This document shows, piece by piece, positions 53,331-62,016 of a DNA stretch of 64,000 nucleotides; positions within the stretch are counted from its first letter, which is position 1; every line of letters begins with the position of its first letter. Source of the DNA: Acinetobacter gyllenbergii CIP 110306 = MTCC 11365 (lineage in GTDB: Bacteria; Pseudomonadota; Gammaproteobacteria; Pseudomonadales; Moraxellaceae); contig NZ_ATGG01000008.1 of the NCBI RefSeq assembly GCF_000413855.1, forward strand, positions 1-64,000, in the 5' to 3' direction. A program made the translations under genes and the position numbers. The notes below the pieces were generated by a model, which was not told the DNA's origin, ran no database searches, and saw only the letters and a list, made by a program, of their open reading frames with translations.

Positions 53331-53814
53331 GTCGTTTTATTCTCGGAATATGAATTTTTAATATTATTTTAATATCCTATGATAATAATACTTATTATAA
53401 TTTGAGAGCAATACAATAAGGGTTATTCTCCTGCTTTTATTTTAACCAGAATAGTAGTTTTGTAAATGAATGATATTTGTTTTAATTATCATTTGTTTAA
53501 AAACGTTATTTTTTAATCAAAAATTGCACCATAATATAGCATTAATATTTTGAATAGGTTGTATTTTGTTTGTTTATTACTCGGATGTTTTGATCGATTG
53601 ATCTAAATTGTTTGATAAAAATATATTAATAATTAAAGTCTTATATTAAAAAGTATATTTGCATACTTTTAAAGTATTTTTCATGTGAATGGCTGTGTTG
53701 ACTATATAATTAAATTAAATGAATTACCTAAAGTTAAATCGCATAGAATCTGTGCTGGATTAGGGTAGGGTCTACCCATTAATAAAAAATTTATTATGCT
53801 AAGGATTGCGTTCA
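53331..53814. other. AT-rich intergenic region before the citrate transporter
   Basis: This 484-bp AT-rich gap has no gene. It contains alternating hexamers AAGTAT (53651-53656), ATACTT (53663-53668) and AAGTAT (53672-53677), which make two overlapping inverted repeats about 140 bp before the transporter start. AAGGA precedes ATG 53815. Confidence 0.45.
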
Positions 53815-55152
53815 ATGCTGACTTTTTTAGGTATCAGCATGATCATGTGCTTTATGTATTTGATCATGTCAAAACGTCTCAGTGCATTAGTTGCATTAAT
53901 TTTAATCCCATTCATATTCGCCCTCATTGCTTGGGGTCTCGGTTTTTATTTTGACAGTTTGAGTCATATCCAGCTCGCTGAACTTGGCAATACCATGTTA
54001 GAGGGGATTAAAAAACTGGCGCCAACTGGTGTGATGTTGCTTTTTGCAATCTTGTATTTTGCATTAATGATTGATTCGGGCTTATTTGATCCTTCGGTCA
54101 GATGGATTTTAAAGAAAGTAAAAGGTGATCCGCTAAAAATCACATTAGGTACGGTTTTTTTGACGCTACTGGTTTCTTTAGATGGTGATGGTTCAACCAC
54201 GTACATGATCTGTGTGGCTGCTATGATGCCGCTGTATAAACGTGTTGGCATGAATCCCCTGATTATGACCTGTTTGATGCTGCTTTGTAGCGGTGTGATG
54301 AACTTGACACCATGGGGTGGACCGACTGCGCGTGCAGCGAGTGCATTACAAGTCGATGCCAGTGAAGTGTTTATTCCAATGATTCCATCGATGATTGTGG
54401 CTGCTGCTTGGTTATTCTTCTTGGCTTATCTGTATGGCATGTATGAGCGCAAACGCTTAGGTGTGATTGAGTTGGTGGATATCAGCCATGCTGATGATAT
54501 TTCAATTTCAAAAGATCCAGAAGCACAACGTCCGCATTTACGCTGGTTTAACGGAATTTTAACACTGGTGTTAATGGCGTCTTTGGTGAAAGGGATTTTA
54601 CCAATGTCGATCCTGTTTATGCTGGGTTTCTGTATTGCATTGGTGGTCAACTATCCATGTGTGAACATGCAGAAAAAACGTATTGCGATGCATGCCGATA
54701 GCGTATTAGCAGTGGTAGGTGTAATCTTTGCTGCAGGTGTCTTTACTGGAATTTTATCGGGTACAGGTATGGTTGAAGCCATGTCTAAAGGCTTCGTCGC
54801 GGTGATTCCGCCAAGTTTAGGACCTTATTTGGCACCGATTACGGGTGTATTAAGTATGCCTTTAACCTTCTTTATGTCTAATGATGCCTTCTATTTTGGT
54901 GTGTTACCGATTCTTGCAGAAGCTGCATCGCATTATGGTATTGCCCCTGTAGAAATCGCACGTGCATCGATTATTGGTCAGCCGATCCATTTATTATCGC
55001 CATTGGTTCCTTCAACCTACTTACTCTGTGGTTTGGCTGCAGTAGAAATGGGTGACCATCAAAAATTCACTTTGAAATGGGCATTTATTACCTGCTGCGT
55101 ATTGATGGGCAGTGCATTAATATTTGGCGTATTCCCATTTTATAATATGTAA
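53815..55152 (+). CDS. CitMHS-family citrate:metal transporter
   Basis: A 445-residue transporter of the CitMHS family, which imports citrate complexed with a divalent metal ion. About eleven membrane segments are seen. Family signatures: SLDGDGSTTYMICVAAMMPL near residue 125, LTPWGGPTARAASAL near 165, and FFMSNDAFYFGVLPILAEAA near 350. I chose ATG 53815, preceded by AAGGATTGCGTTCA; a TTG upstream at 53806 is also open. The following gene encodes a porin, so the two may act together. Confidence 0.9.
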   Translation: MLTFLGISMIMCFMYLIMSKRLSALVALILIPFIFALIAWGLGFYFDSLSHIQLAELGNTMLEGIKKLAPTGVMLLFAILYFALMIDSGLFDPSVRWILKKVKGDPLKITLGTVFLTLLVSLDGDGSTTYMICVAAMMPLYKRVGMNPLIMTCLMLLCSGVMNLTPWGGPTARAASALQVDASEVFIPMIPSMIVAAAWLFFLAYLYGMYERKRLGVIELVDISHADDISISKDPEAQRPHLRWFNGILTLVLMASLVKGILPMSILFMLGFCIALVVNYPCVNMQKKRIAMHADSVLAVVGVIFAAGVFTGILSGTGMVEAMSKGFVAVIPPSLGPYLAPITGVLSMPLTFFMSNDAFYFGVLPILAEAASHYGIAPVEIARASIIGQPIHLLSPLVPSTYLLCGLAAVEMGDHQKFTLKWAFITCCVLMGSALIFGVFPFYNM

Positions 55153-55293
55153 ATCTAATTATGATGATGCTTTTATATGCATAAATATATAAAAGCATTC
55201 ATATTTATTCGTTCCCCCTTAATTTTAAATTTTGCTTGAAATAGAGCGAAATAGCGTTTTTTTACTTTTTTTTAGATGGTTAGGAAGATAACA

Positions 55294-56403
55294 ATGAAGA
55301 TGAAAATTGCTCTCGCAACGATGATGAGTATTGCGACCTGTTCTGCATTTGCAGCACCAAAATTTTATGGAGAAATTGATGCAAGTATTGATTATTTACC
55401 AGAAAAAAATGCGAATTCATCCGATCGTGATGTCTGGAAGGTAAGTAGTAATAGTTCATTTCTTGGGATTAAAGGTGAGGAAAAATTAACCGAAAATTTG
55501 AGTGCGATTTATTTAGCAGAATGGGCATTTTATGCGGATGGAGATCGAAATGATTGGTCACAACGAAACCGTTTTGTCGGATTAAAAGACGAACGTTTTG
55601 GTACGCTTAAAGTCGGAAAACATAATACACCATTAAAAGATTTATCAAGCCCAGTGGATAGCTTTAATAACTATATTGGTAATAAAGCTGACATCACTGG
55701 GATTATGACGGGTGAAAACCGTGTCAATAATGTGGTGGTCTATGATTCTCCTGAAATTGCGTTCAATGGTGGTAACGTAGAAGCCAGTGTTTTACTCGCA
55801 ACAGGCGAAAGTAGAGGCATTGAAGATGACAAGCGTGGTGGTGTGAATGCCGCTGGTCGTGGACTAGGAGATGCATGGTCTGCATCACTCAGTTATAGCC
55901 ATCCCGTGTTTTTGGTTGGTGTCGGCTATGATAAAGCCATTCCAAGTGATTTCTTGGGACATGGTTTGCTGAATGCAGCAGAGACAGAGACCCAAGTTGA
56001 AGAAGTATTTGCAGCAGCAAATACGGTGCGTGTAATTGGTCGTTTAACGCCAATTGAAGGTCTCGCTTTAAAAACGCTGTATCAAACTTCAAAGGTTGCG
56101 GATAAAAAAGGGAATGATGCAGGTGCCATCAATATTGATGATTCACAAGGATGGTTGATTGGCGCTGAATACAAGTTACCAAATCAGTCGAAGTGGACTG
56201 TAAAAGCACAATACAGCCAAAACAACACCAGCTTTAAAAGCAATGAAGCAGATTTTGATGCTAAGCAATTATTGCTAGGAACTGATTATTCATTTAACAA
56301 ACAAGTCAAAGCCTATGGTTATGCTGGATACTCAACTTTTGAGCAGGCGAGTGCTAAAGATAAGCAACCGATTGCAGGCACGGGTTTAGAATTTAAGTTC
56401 TAA
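55294..56403 (+). CDS. General gram-negative porin
   Basis: A 369-residue outer-membrane porin of the Porin_4/OmpC-like type. I chose ATG 55294, which has AGGAAG upstream and a signal peptide ending near AFAAPK; the frame also reaches 55276. The mature N-terminus KFYGEIDASIDYL is typical of trimeric 16-strand porins. The NRFVGLKDERFGTLKVGKHN segment and the aromatic C-terminus GTGLEFKF fit as well. It follows the citrate carrier by 141 bp and may give citrate passage through the outer membrane. Confidence 0.87.
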   Translation: MKMKIALATMMSIATCSAFAAPKFYGEIDASIDYLPEKNANSSDRDVWKVSSNSSFLGIKGEEKLTENLSAIYLAEWAFYADGDRNDWSQRNRFVGLKDERFGTLKVGKHNTPLKDLSSPVDSFNNYIGNKADITGIMTGENRVNNVVVYDSPEIAFNGGNVEASVLLATGESRGIEDDKRGGVNAAGRGLGDAWSASLSYSHPVFLVGVGYDKAIPSDFLGHGLLNAAETETQVEEVFAAANTVRVIGRLTPIEGLALKTLYQTSKVADKKGNDAGAINIDDSQGWLIGAEYKLPNQSKWTVKAQYSQNNTSFKSNEADFDAKQLLLGTDYSFNKQVKAYGYAGYSTFEQASAKDKQPIAGTGLEFKF

Positions 56404-56615
56404 TTTTCAGTTGATTAGCATCAATGAATAGCGGAAGTTTCTTCTATTTATTGGTGCTTTTTCCATGAGTTTATATCCATTTTTCATGTAATAGCTCCAT
56501 TTAATTCTTTAGCAAGATATGAACAATAAACTACAGGAAAAATTAATAATTTCTTCATTATTATCCTGTATATTGAGCGCATTGATCTTCATGGATAGTG
56601 CGGATAGAAAAGGAA

Positions 56616-57176
56616 ATGATTTTTAAAGCATTAAATATTTCGTTATTTAATAGTGTAAATTCTTTTGCGAAAGAAAACCCATTGCTTGATCAGCTTGCGG
56701 TTTTTTTAGCTGAGGATTTGAATACGGTCTTTATTAGTTTTTTGGTATTTTTGTTGGTCACGCAGTGGAAAATATACAATCTTATATTTGCCAAAGCACT
56801 TGTGATTGTCCTGTTTTCTCTGCTGCTAAGTGACATTATTGAATTCTTTTATCATCATCCGCGTCCATTTCAGCTCGATTTAGGACATAAGTTGATTGGT
56901 CATGGTTCTAGTTCATCTTTTCCAAGTCAGCATACGCTCACAATCGTGATTATTGCATTTTCTTATTTGTTAGCGGGCTTTAAGAAGATTGGCATTATTG
57001 GCTTGATTCTCAGTGCCATTGTGGGTTTAGCAAGAATTTTTGTAGGCGTCCATTTTCCCTTTGATGTGATTGGTTCTTTTGTGATTGGTTTTATGCTGGT
57101 CATATCTATCAATTATGTTTTAAAAGCATTGGCAATCAGAATCAGAAGGTTGAAAATCATTCGCATTGCGGATTAG
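56616..57176 (+). CDS. PAP2-family phosphatase (undecaprenyl-diphosphatase-like)
   Basis: A 186-residue membrane phosphatase of the PAP2/BcrC/YbjG type, which dephosphorylates undecaprenyl diphosphate or similar lipids at the periplasmic face. I chose ATG 56616 because MIFKALNISLFNSVNSFAKE resembles the YbjG/BcrC start; a GTG at 56598 is also possible. The three PAP2 motifs are HHPRPFQLD (motif 1 end), SSFPSQHTL (motif 2), and ARIFVGVHFPFDVIGS (motif 3), all intact. It has five or six membrane helices. Confidence 0.88.
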   Translation: MIFKALNISLFNSVNSFAKENPLLDQLAVFLAEDLNTVFISFLVFLLVTQWKIYNLIFAKALVIVLFSLLLSDIIEFFYHHPRPFQLDLGHKLIGHGSSSSFPSQHTLTIVIIAFSYLLAGFKKIGIIGLILSAIVGLARIFVGVHFPFDVIGSFVIGFMLVISINYVLKALAIRIRRLKIIRIAD

Positions 57177-57193
57177 AGATTTAATCGAATCAG

Positions 57194-57216
57194 AAACGGG
57201 GTTTGACTCCGTTTTT
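57194..57216 (+). terminator. Intrinsic terminator of the PAP2 gene
   Basis: AAACGGGGT (57194-57202) pairs with ACTCCGTTT (57206-57214), one G-U pair, TTG loop, then a T-run. Confidence 0.8.
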
Positions 57217-57334
57217 TATTGCCTGAGTTATAAGAAATTTATTCGATTTCCCAAAGAGTTTACGCACTGTTTACGTTACTTCTATTGGAGCCTCAACTAA
57301 GCTGAATCTATCTATATAACTTGAGCTTTCAGCT

Positions 57335-58747
57335 ATGAGTGCTGTACTTGTTGAGATCAATCATCCATCTGCGCTTAAAAAGTATATTCAAACGGCAATC
57401 TGCAACAATGATATTGATGGTGTTACGCTAAAAAAACGATTTATAGAAGAAGTCGAAACTTATTTAAAACATTATCCCAATACCCAGCATGTCGACATTT
57501 ATTTATGTGATTTAAATGGACACTTACGCGGTAAACGTATTGATGTCGGTTGTCTAAAAAATCTGAATAAAGGCTGTTATTTCCCATTGTCGATTTATGC
57601 CATGAGTCTGGATGGGAAAGTGATTGAGGAGACAGGACTTGGCAAATATATTGGAGAGCCTGATCATTTATGTGAACCTGTTTTAGGAACATTAAAACCA
57701 CATGCGCTTGAGCCCGAAACAACAGCTCAGCTACTGCTCAGCATGAAGGATGATCATCAGCAAGATTGCATATATGAACCTCGTAATATTTTAAAAAAGA
57801 TGCTCTATCAACTTCACGATAAAAATTACGTTGCTTGCATCGCAGCCGAAGTCGAATTCTATTTACATCCTTTAACTGAATTGTCCGCTGTGCAAGAGTC
57901 CACAAGCCAGTGTTTTGATATTAATACCTCTGACACTTATCAACATATTCTGAATGAGATTGAAGCTGTTGCAAAAAGGCAGAATATTCAAATTACGGGA
58001 ATTGTTTCTGAATCTTCTTCAGGGCAATATGAGATTAATTTGCAACATACAACGGACCTATTGAGCTTATGTGATCAGATTATGTTGCTGAAAAGAACCA
58101 TCAAGCAGATTGCGAATAAACATGGGCTACGTGCAAACTTTCTTGCAAAGCCTGATATGCATAAAGCGGGCAGTGGTATGCACTTCCATATGAGTCTTTT
58201 AGATCAAAAGCAGCAGAATCATTTTAGTTCGGCGCAAGATAAAATCTCTGATAATTTATTAAAAGCGGTGAGTGGATTGCTGTTATTGATGCCTGATTCA
58301 ATGGCGATCTTAGCGCCTAACTTAAACTCTTTTAGACGTTTTAAACTTGGTCATCATGTGCCGCTTGAAGCCAATTGGGGGTTGAATAATCGTAATGTTG
58401 CGATTCGAATTCCATGTTCTGATCAAGAAAATCAACGGTTGGAATATCGTGTTGCGGGAGCAGATTGTAATCCTTATTTGGCTGTGACAATGATGTTGAT
58501 TGGAACTTTACATGGACTTACCCATCAATTAGATATTCCTAAGCAAGCACATCAGCTAAAACTGAAAAGTGAGCATGTATTATTGCCGACTGAGCAAATG
58601 CAGGCATTGCAATTATTCCAAGCCAACTCGGTTTTAATCGAATCCTTAGGTAAGGACTTTGCCACGCTATGGTGTACGCTAAAGCAGGCTGAATATCAAA
58701 GTGTTTATAGCCAAATTACAGCTATCGAAAAAAGCTGGGATATTTAG
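57335..58747 (+). CDS. Glutamine synthetase family protein (PuuA-like)
   Basis: A 470-residue ligase of the glutamine synthetase family, the size of gamma-glutamylputrescine synthetase-like enzymes. The N-terminal domain has VDIYLCDLNGHLRGKRIDVG. The catalytic domain has CIAAEVEFYLHP (metal Glu), SESSSGQYEINLQHT, the ATP/ammonia-site motif KAGSGMHFHMSLLDQ, and NSFRRFKLGHHVPLEANWG then NRNVAIRIP. It probably joins glutamate or a related acid to an amine, but the substrate is unclear; polyamine-catabolism partners are not next to it. It stands alone, 49 bp before the tRNA-Arg on the other strand. Confidence 0.85.
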   Translation: MSAVLVEINHPSALKKYIQTAICNNDIDGVTLKKRFIEEVETYLKHYPNTQHVDIYLCDLNGHLRGKRIDVGCLKNLNKGCYFPLSIYAMSLDGKVIEETGLGKYIGEPDHLCEPVLGTLKPHALEPETTAQLLLSMKDDHQQDCIYEPRNILKKMLYQLHDKNYVACIAAEVEFYLHPLTELSAVQESTSQCFDINTSDTYQHILNEIEAVAKRQNIQITGIVSESSSGQYEINLQHTTDLLSLCDQIMLLKRTIKQIANKHGLRANFLAKPDMHKAGSGMHFHMSLLDQKQQNHFSSAQDKISDNLLKAVSGLLLLMPDSMAILAPNLNSFRRFKLGHHVPLEANWGLNNRNVAIRIPCSDQENQRLEYRVAGADCNPYLAVTMMLIGTLHGLTHQLDIPKQAHQLKLKSEHVLLPTEQMQALQLFQANSVLIESLGKDFATLWCTLKQAEYQSVYSQITAIEKSWDI

Positions 58748-58795
58748 ATGACTCATATTGACGATTGGGCAATGCGTAAGAGGGTTGATGGGTTA

Positions 58796-58868
58796 TGCGC
58801 TCAGCGGGACTCGAACCCACGTCGGTCGCTTAGGAGGCAACTGCTCTATCCAGTTAAGCTATAAGCGC
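58796..58868 (-). tRNA. tRNA-Arg (anticodon CCT)
   Basis: The minus strand folds into a complete cloverleaf. The acceptor stem GCGCTTA pairs with TGAGCGC, the D stem GCTT pairs with GAGC, and the anticodon stem GTTGC pairs with GCGAC with loop CTCCTAA. The T stem GTGGG pairs with CCCGC with loop TTCGAGT. The anticodon CCT reads AGG (Arg). Discriminator base A. The 3' CCA is not encoded (TAA follows), so it must be added by the tRNA nucleotidyltransferase. Length 73 nt. Confidence 0.95.
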
Positions 58869-58890
58869 ATAATTTTATGATTATAAACAA

Positions 58891-58918
58891 AAAAGTGATT
58901 GCAGAAGCAATCACTTTT
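58891..58918 (-). terminator. Intrinsic terminator of the amino-acid permease
   Basis: A perfect 12-bp stem, AAAAGTGATTGC (58891-58902) with GCAATCACTTTT (58907-58918), AGAA loop. It is 19 bp after the permease stop on the minus strand. Confidence 0.9.
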
Positions 58919-58937
58919 TAATGAAACCGATCAACTG

Positions 58938-60296
58938 TTAATCTTCAGTTTTACGATTTAAAAATTTATAGAAAATAAACATCAATACAATCCAGATCGG
59001 AATCATCAGTACTGATTCTTTGAAGCCTTGTTGCCACATGATGTAGAGCACTACACCAATAAAAGCTAAAACTAAGTAGTTACTGAATGGAGACCACAAA
59101 GCTGGGTACGAAGTCTTGATTTGCGCTGTTTTGATATGACGTCTATATTTTAAATGGGTTAAGCTGATCATTGCCCAGTTTAAAACCAGCGCGCCAACAA
59201 CCACATACATTAAATGTCCAAGCGCATCTTCAGGCACAAAGTAGTTTAACAAGACACAGCCAAAAATAAGGAAAGCAGAGAGAAGGACTGCTGGAACAGG
59301 AACCCCTTGCTTATTGGTTTTGGTAAAGATTTTTGGCGCATTACCTTGTTGAGCTAAACCAAACACCATACGGCTGTTGGCATACATTCCGCTGTTATAC
59401 ACAGATAATGCAGCTGTCAGGATAATAAAGTTAAGTAAATGCGCTGCCCAACCAATTCCCATTTGACTGAAAATCATCACGAATGGACTTTTATCTAAGC
59501 CACCTAAATCCAGTTGGTTCCAAGGTACAAGAGACAAGAGAATCGCAAGCGAACCCACATAGAACACTAAAATACGAATGACCACTTGGTTAATCGCTTT
59601 AGGAATAGTGGTCTTTGGATCTTTGGCTTCTGCTGCGGCCATACCAATCAGTTCAATTCCCCCAAAGGCAAACATCAGGAAAGCCAGCATATAGAACAGG
59701 CCATCGAAGCCATGCGGGAAAAAGCCGCCATGTGCCCAAAGATTGCTAAATGAGGCAGTTGAATTGGCATCCGCAGTGAAGAGTAGGAATAAACCAAATA
59801 AGATCATAGCAACGACAGCAGTCACTTTGATGATTGCTAGCCAGAACTCTGATTCACCATAGAATTTAACATTGGTCAAATTCACTGCTGTAATCACCAC
59901 GAAGAAGAATAATACAGACTGCCAAGCGGGGATTTGTGGCCACCAGTAATTAATATATTTACCTACTGCCGTTAGCTCAGTCATTGCCACAAGGATATAG
60001 AGCACCCAATAGTTCCAACCTGTGATAAAGCCTGGAAATTTACCCCAATATTTATAAGCAAAATGGCTAAAAGAACCTGCTACAGGTTCTTCAACAATCA
60101 TTTCACCTAAATGACGCATGATCAGAAAAACAATCAAGCCGCCAATTGCATACCCCAAAATAATAGATGGTCCAGCAGACTGGATAATTTGCGCAGAACC
60201 TAAAAATAAGCCCGTACCAATCGCTCCACCCATCGCGATGAGTTGGATATGGCGGTTTTTTAGTCCACGCTGAAGTTGAGAAGAATCGTTGTTCAA
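58938..60296 (-). CDS. AroP-like aromatic amino-acid permease
   Basis: A 452-residue amino-acid permease of the AAT family (twelve membrane segments), most like AroP/PheP, which import phenylalanine, tyrosine and tryptophan by proton symport. It begins LQRGLKNRHIQLIAMGGAIG then TGLFLGSA, with VEEPVAGSFSHFAYKYWG and YWVLYILVAMTELTAVGKYI following, all characteristic. The only possible start after the in-frame upstream stop is TTG 60296. The substrate is inferred from family likeness. Confidence 0.88.
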   Translation of the reverse strand: MNNDSSQLQRGLKNRHIQLIAMGGAIGTGLFLGSAQIIQSAGPSIILGYAIGGLIVFLIMRHLGEMIVEEPVAGSFSHFAYKYWGKFPGFITGWNYWVLYILVAMTELTAVGKYINYWWPQIPAWQSVLFFFVVITAVNLTNVKFYGESEFWLAIIKVTAVVAMILFGLFLLFTADANSTASFSNLWAHGGFFPHGFDGLFYMLAFLMFAFGGIELIGMAAAEAKDPKTTIPKAINQVVIRILVFYVGSLAILLSLVPWNQLDLGGLDKSPFVMIFSQMGIGWAAHLLNFIILTAALSVYNSGMYANSRMVFGLAQQGNAPKIFTKTNKQGVPVPAVLLSAFLIFGCVLLNYFVPEDALGHLMYVVVGALVLNWAMISLTHLKYRRHIKTAQIKTSYPALWSPFSNYLVLAFIGVVLYIMWQQGFKESVLMIPIWIVLMFIFYKFLNRKTED

Positions 60297-60668
60297 AGGA
60301 CTGAGCTCGACGAGGAATTAACTGGATTATTCTAATAGATTCAAAGATTTTCGCCTAGTAAAAGTACAGTGATGCTATGACTGGAAAGTTGTTTTTAAAA
60401 GTCATTTAAAATCATTTATTTGCATGAATATTAAAATGAAAATTGCTGTAAATTTAGACGCTTAAATTCTGTCCTTGTTTTTCCCGACAGACGGATTGGA
60501 ATTTCTGCCATTGTGAAAGTATGGAAACCGACTCAATATAAGGTCGAGATTTGAGCTCGTATGACCGATCCTAAAACAATTGGTCGTATGGTATTTTTGA
60601 ATGCCATGCAGTAACTTTAGACTCAAAACCAATCTGCACCAAGAACATGATAAAAGGATGAAATTGAC
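60297..60668. other. Intergenic region, permease / prpF
   Basis: A 372-bp region with no gene seen. It holds the promoters of the divergent permease and prpF. TCGTATG occurs twice about 30 bp apart (near 60559 and 60584). AAAGGATG precedes the prpF start. Confidence 0.4.
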
Positions 60669-61856
60669 ATGAGCTCAGTACCGCAAATCAAAGTCCCTGC
60701 AACCTATATGCGTGGAGGCACAAGTAAAGGTGTATTTTTCAAACTGGATGATTTACCTGAAGCGGCACAAGTAGCGGGCAAAGCACGTGATCAACTTCTT
60801 CTGCGTGTGATTGGTAGCCCAGACCCTTACGGTAAACAGATTGATGGAATGGGTGGGGCGACTTCAAGCACCAGTAAAACCGTCATTTTGGCAAAAAGTT
60901 CGGAGCCAGAACACGACGTTGATTATTTATTTGGGCAAGTATCGATTGACGAACCGTTTGTTGACTGGAGTGGGAACTGCGGTAATTTAACTGCTGCAGT
61001 GGGTTCCTTTGCGATTTCAAATGGTTTGGTCGATGCAACGCGTGTTCCTGAGAATGGCATTTGCACGGTACGGATTTGGCAGAAGAATATTCAAAAAACC
61101 ATCATTGCACATGTTCCTGTGACCAATGGGCAAGTACAGGAAACTGGTGATTTTGAGCTGGATGGCGTGACCTTTCCTGCTGCCGAAGTGCAAATTGAAT
61201 TTTTAGACCCAGCTGATGATGGTGAAGAAGGCGGGGATATGTTCCCGACAGGAAATGTGGTCGATCAATTGACTGTTCCTGAAGTCGGTACATTCCAAGC
61301 AACGTTTATTAATGCTGGGATTCCAACGATTTTCCTCAATGCCGAAGATATTGGTTATCAGGGAACTGAGTTACAAGAGCATATTAATAGTGATGCAGCA
61401 GCTTTAGCACGTTTTGAAAAAATCCGTGCCTATGGTGCAGTGCAGATGGGTTTGATTAAAGATATTTCGGAAGCAGCAGCACGTCAGCATACGCCTAAAA
61501 TTGCTTTTGTATCACAGCCAAAAAGCTATAGCTCATCAAGTGGTAAACCCGTTGAGACGAGTGATGTGGATTTATTGGTTCGCGCTTTGTCGATGGGTAA
61601 ATTACATCATGCCATGATGGGAACAGCAGCGGTCGCGATTGGTACGGCAGCTGCTATTCCGGGCACCTTGGTGAATTTAGCGGCGGGTGGCGGTGAGCGT
61701 GAAGCAGTTCGTTTCGGTCATCCATCAGGGACTTTGCGCGTAGGTGCTCAAGCTGAATTGATTGAAGGCAAATGGTCTGTGAAAAAAGCTATTATGAGCC
61801 GCAGTGCGCGTGTACTGATGGAAGGTTGGGTACGTGTACCGGGTGATAGCTTCTAA
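60669..61856 (+). CDS. prpF: PrpF-family isomerase
   Basis: A 395-residue PrpF-type protein, an isomerase of the diaminopimelate-epimerase fold that converts trans- to cis-2-methylaconitate in the methylcitrate cycle. It begins with VPATYMRGGTSKGVFFKLDD, the family signature, followed by DGMGGATSSTSKTVIL and DWSGNCGNLTAAVGSFAI. The C-terminal part has RFGHPSGTLRVGAQ. In other bacteria prpF sits next to acnD and prpBC; none is seen here. A different aconitate-like isomerisation is possible. ATG 60669 has AAAGGATG upstream. Confidence 0.9.
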   Translation: MSSVPQIKVPATYMRGGTSKGVFFKLDDLPEAAQVAGKARDQLLLRVIGSPDPYGKQIDGMGGATSSTSKTVILAKSSEPEHDVDYLFGQVSIDEPFVDWSGNCGNLTAAVGSFAISNGLVDATRVPENGICTVRIWQKNIQKTIIAHVPVTNGQVQETGDFELDGVTFPAAEVQIEFLDPADDGEEGGDMFPTGNVVDQLTVPEVGTFQATFINAGIPTIFLNAEDIGYQGTELQEHINSDAAALARFEKIRAYGAVQMGLIKDISEAAARQHTPKIAFVSQPKSYSSSSGKPVETSDVDLLVRALSMGKLHHAMMGTAAVAIGTAAAIPGTLVNLAAGGGEREAVRFGHPSGTLRVGAQAELIEGKWSVKKAIMSRSARVLMEGWVRVPGDSF

Positions 61857-61876
61857 TTTGTGTGCCATGTTATTTG

Positions 61877-61906
61877 ATAAAGCCTTCATTTGAAGGCTTT
61901 ATTATT
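61877..61906 (+). terminator. Intrinsic terminator of prpF
   Basis: ATAAAGCCTTCA (61877-61888) pairs with TGAAGGCTTTAT (61891-61902), with a T-rich tail. A strong hairpin 20 bp after the stop. Confidence 0.85.
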
Positions 61907-62016
61907 TTGAATTGATTAAAAATACAAACACAATTTCTTCAGATAAATAGTGTTATGATGTGTTCATTCTGGCAAGTCTTGTCATTTTCCATTCATTAAG
62001 ATTTCCCGAGGCAACT

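Noticed and set aside
56404..56597. Partial hairpins after the porin gene
   Set aside because: Stems are short and interrupted with no T-run; not convincing as a terminator.
58796..58868. tRNA-Arg as an integration site for a mobile element
   Set aside because: No integrase, no repeated tRNA 3' fragment and no composition break were found on either side.
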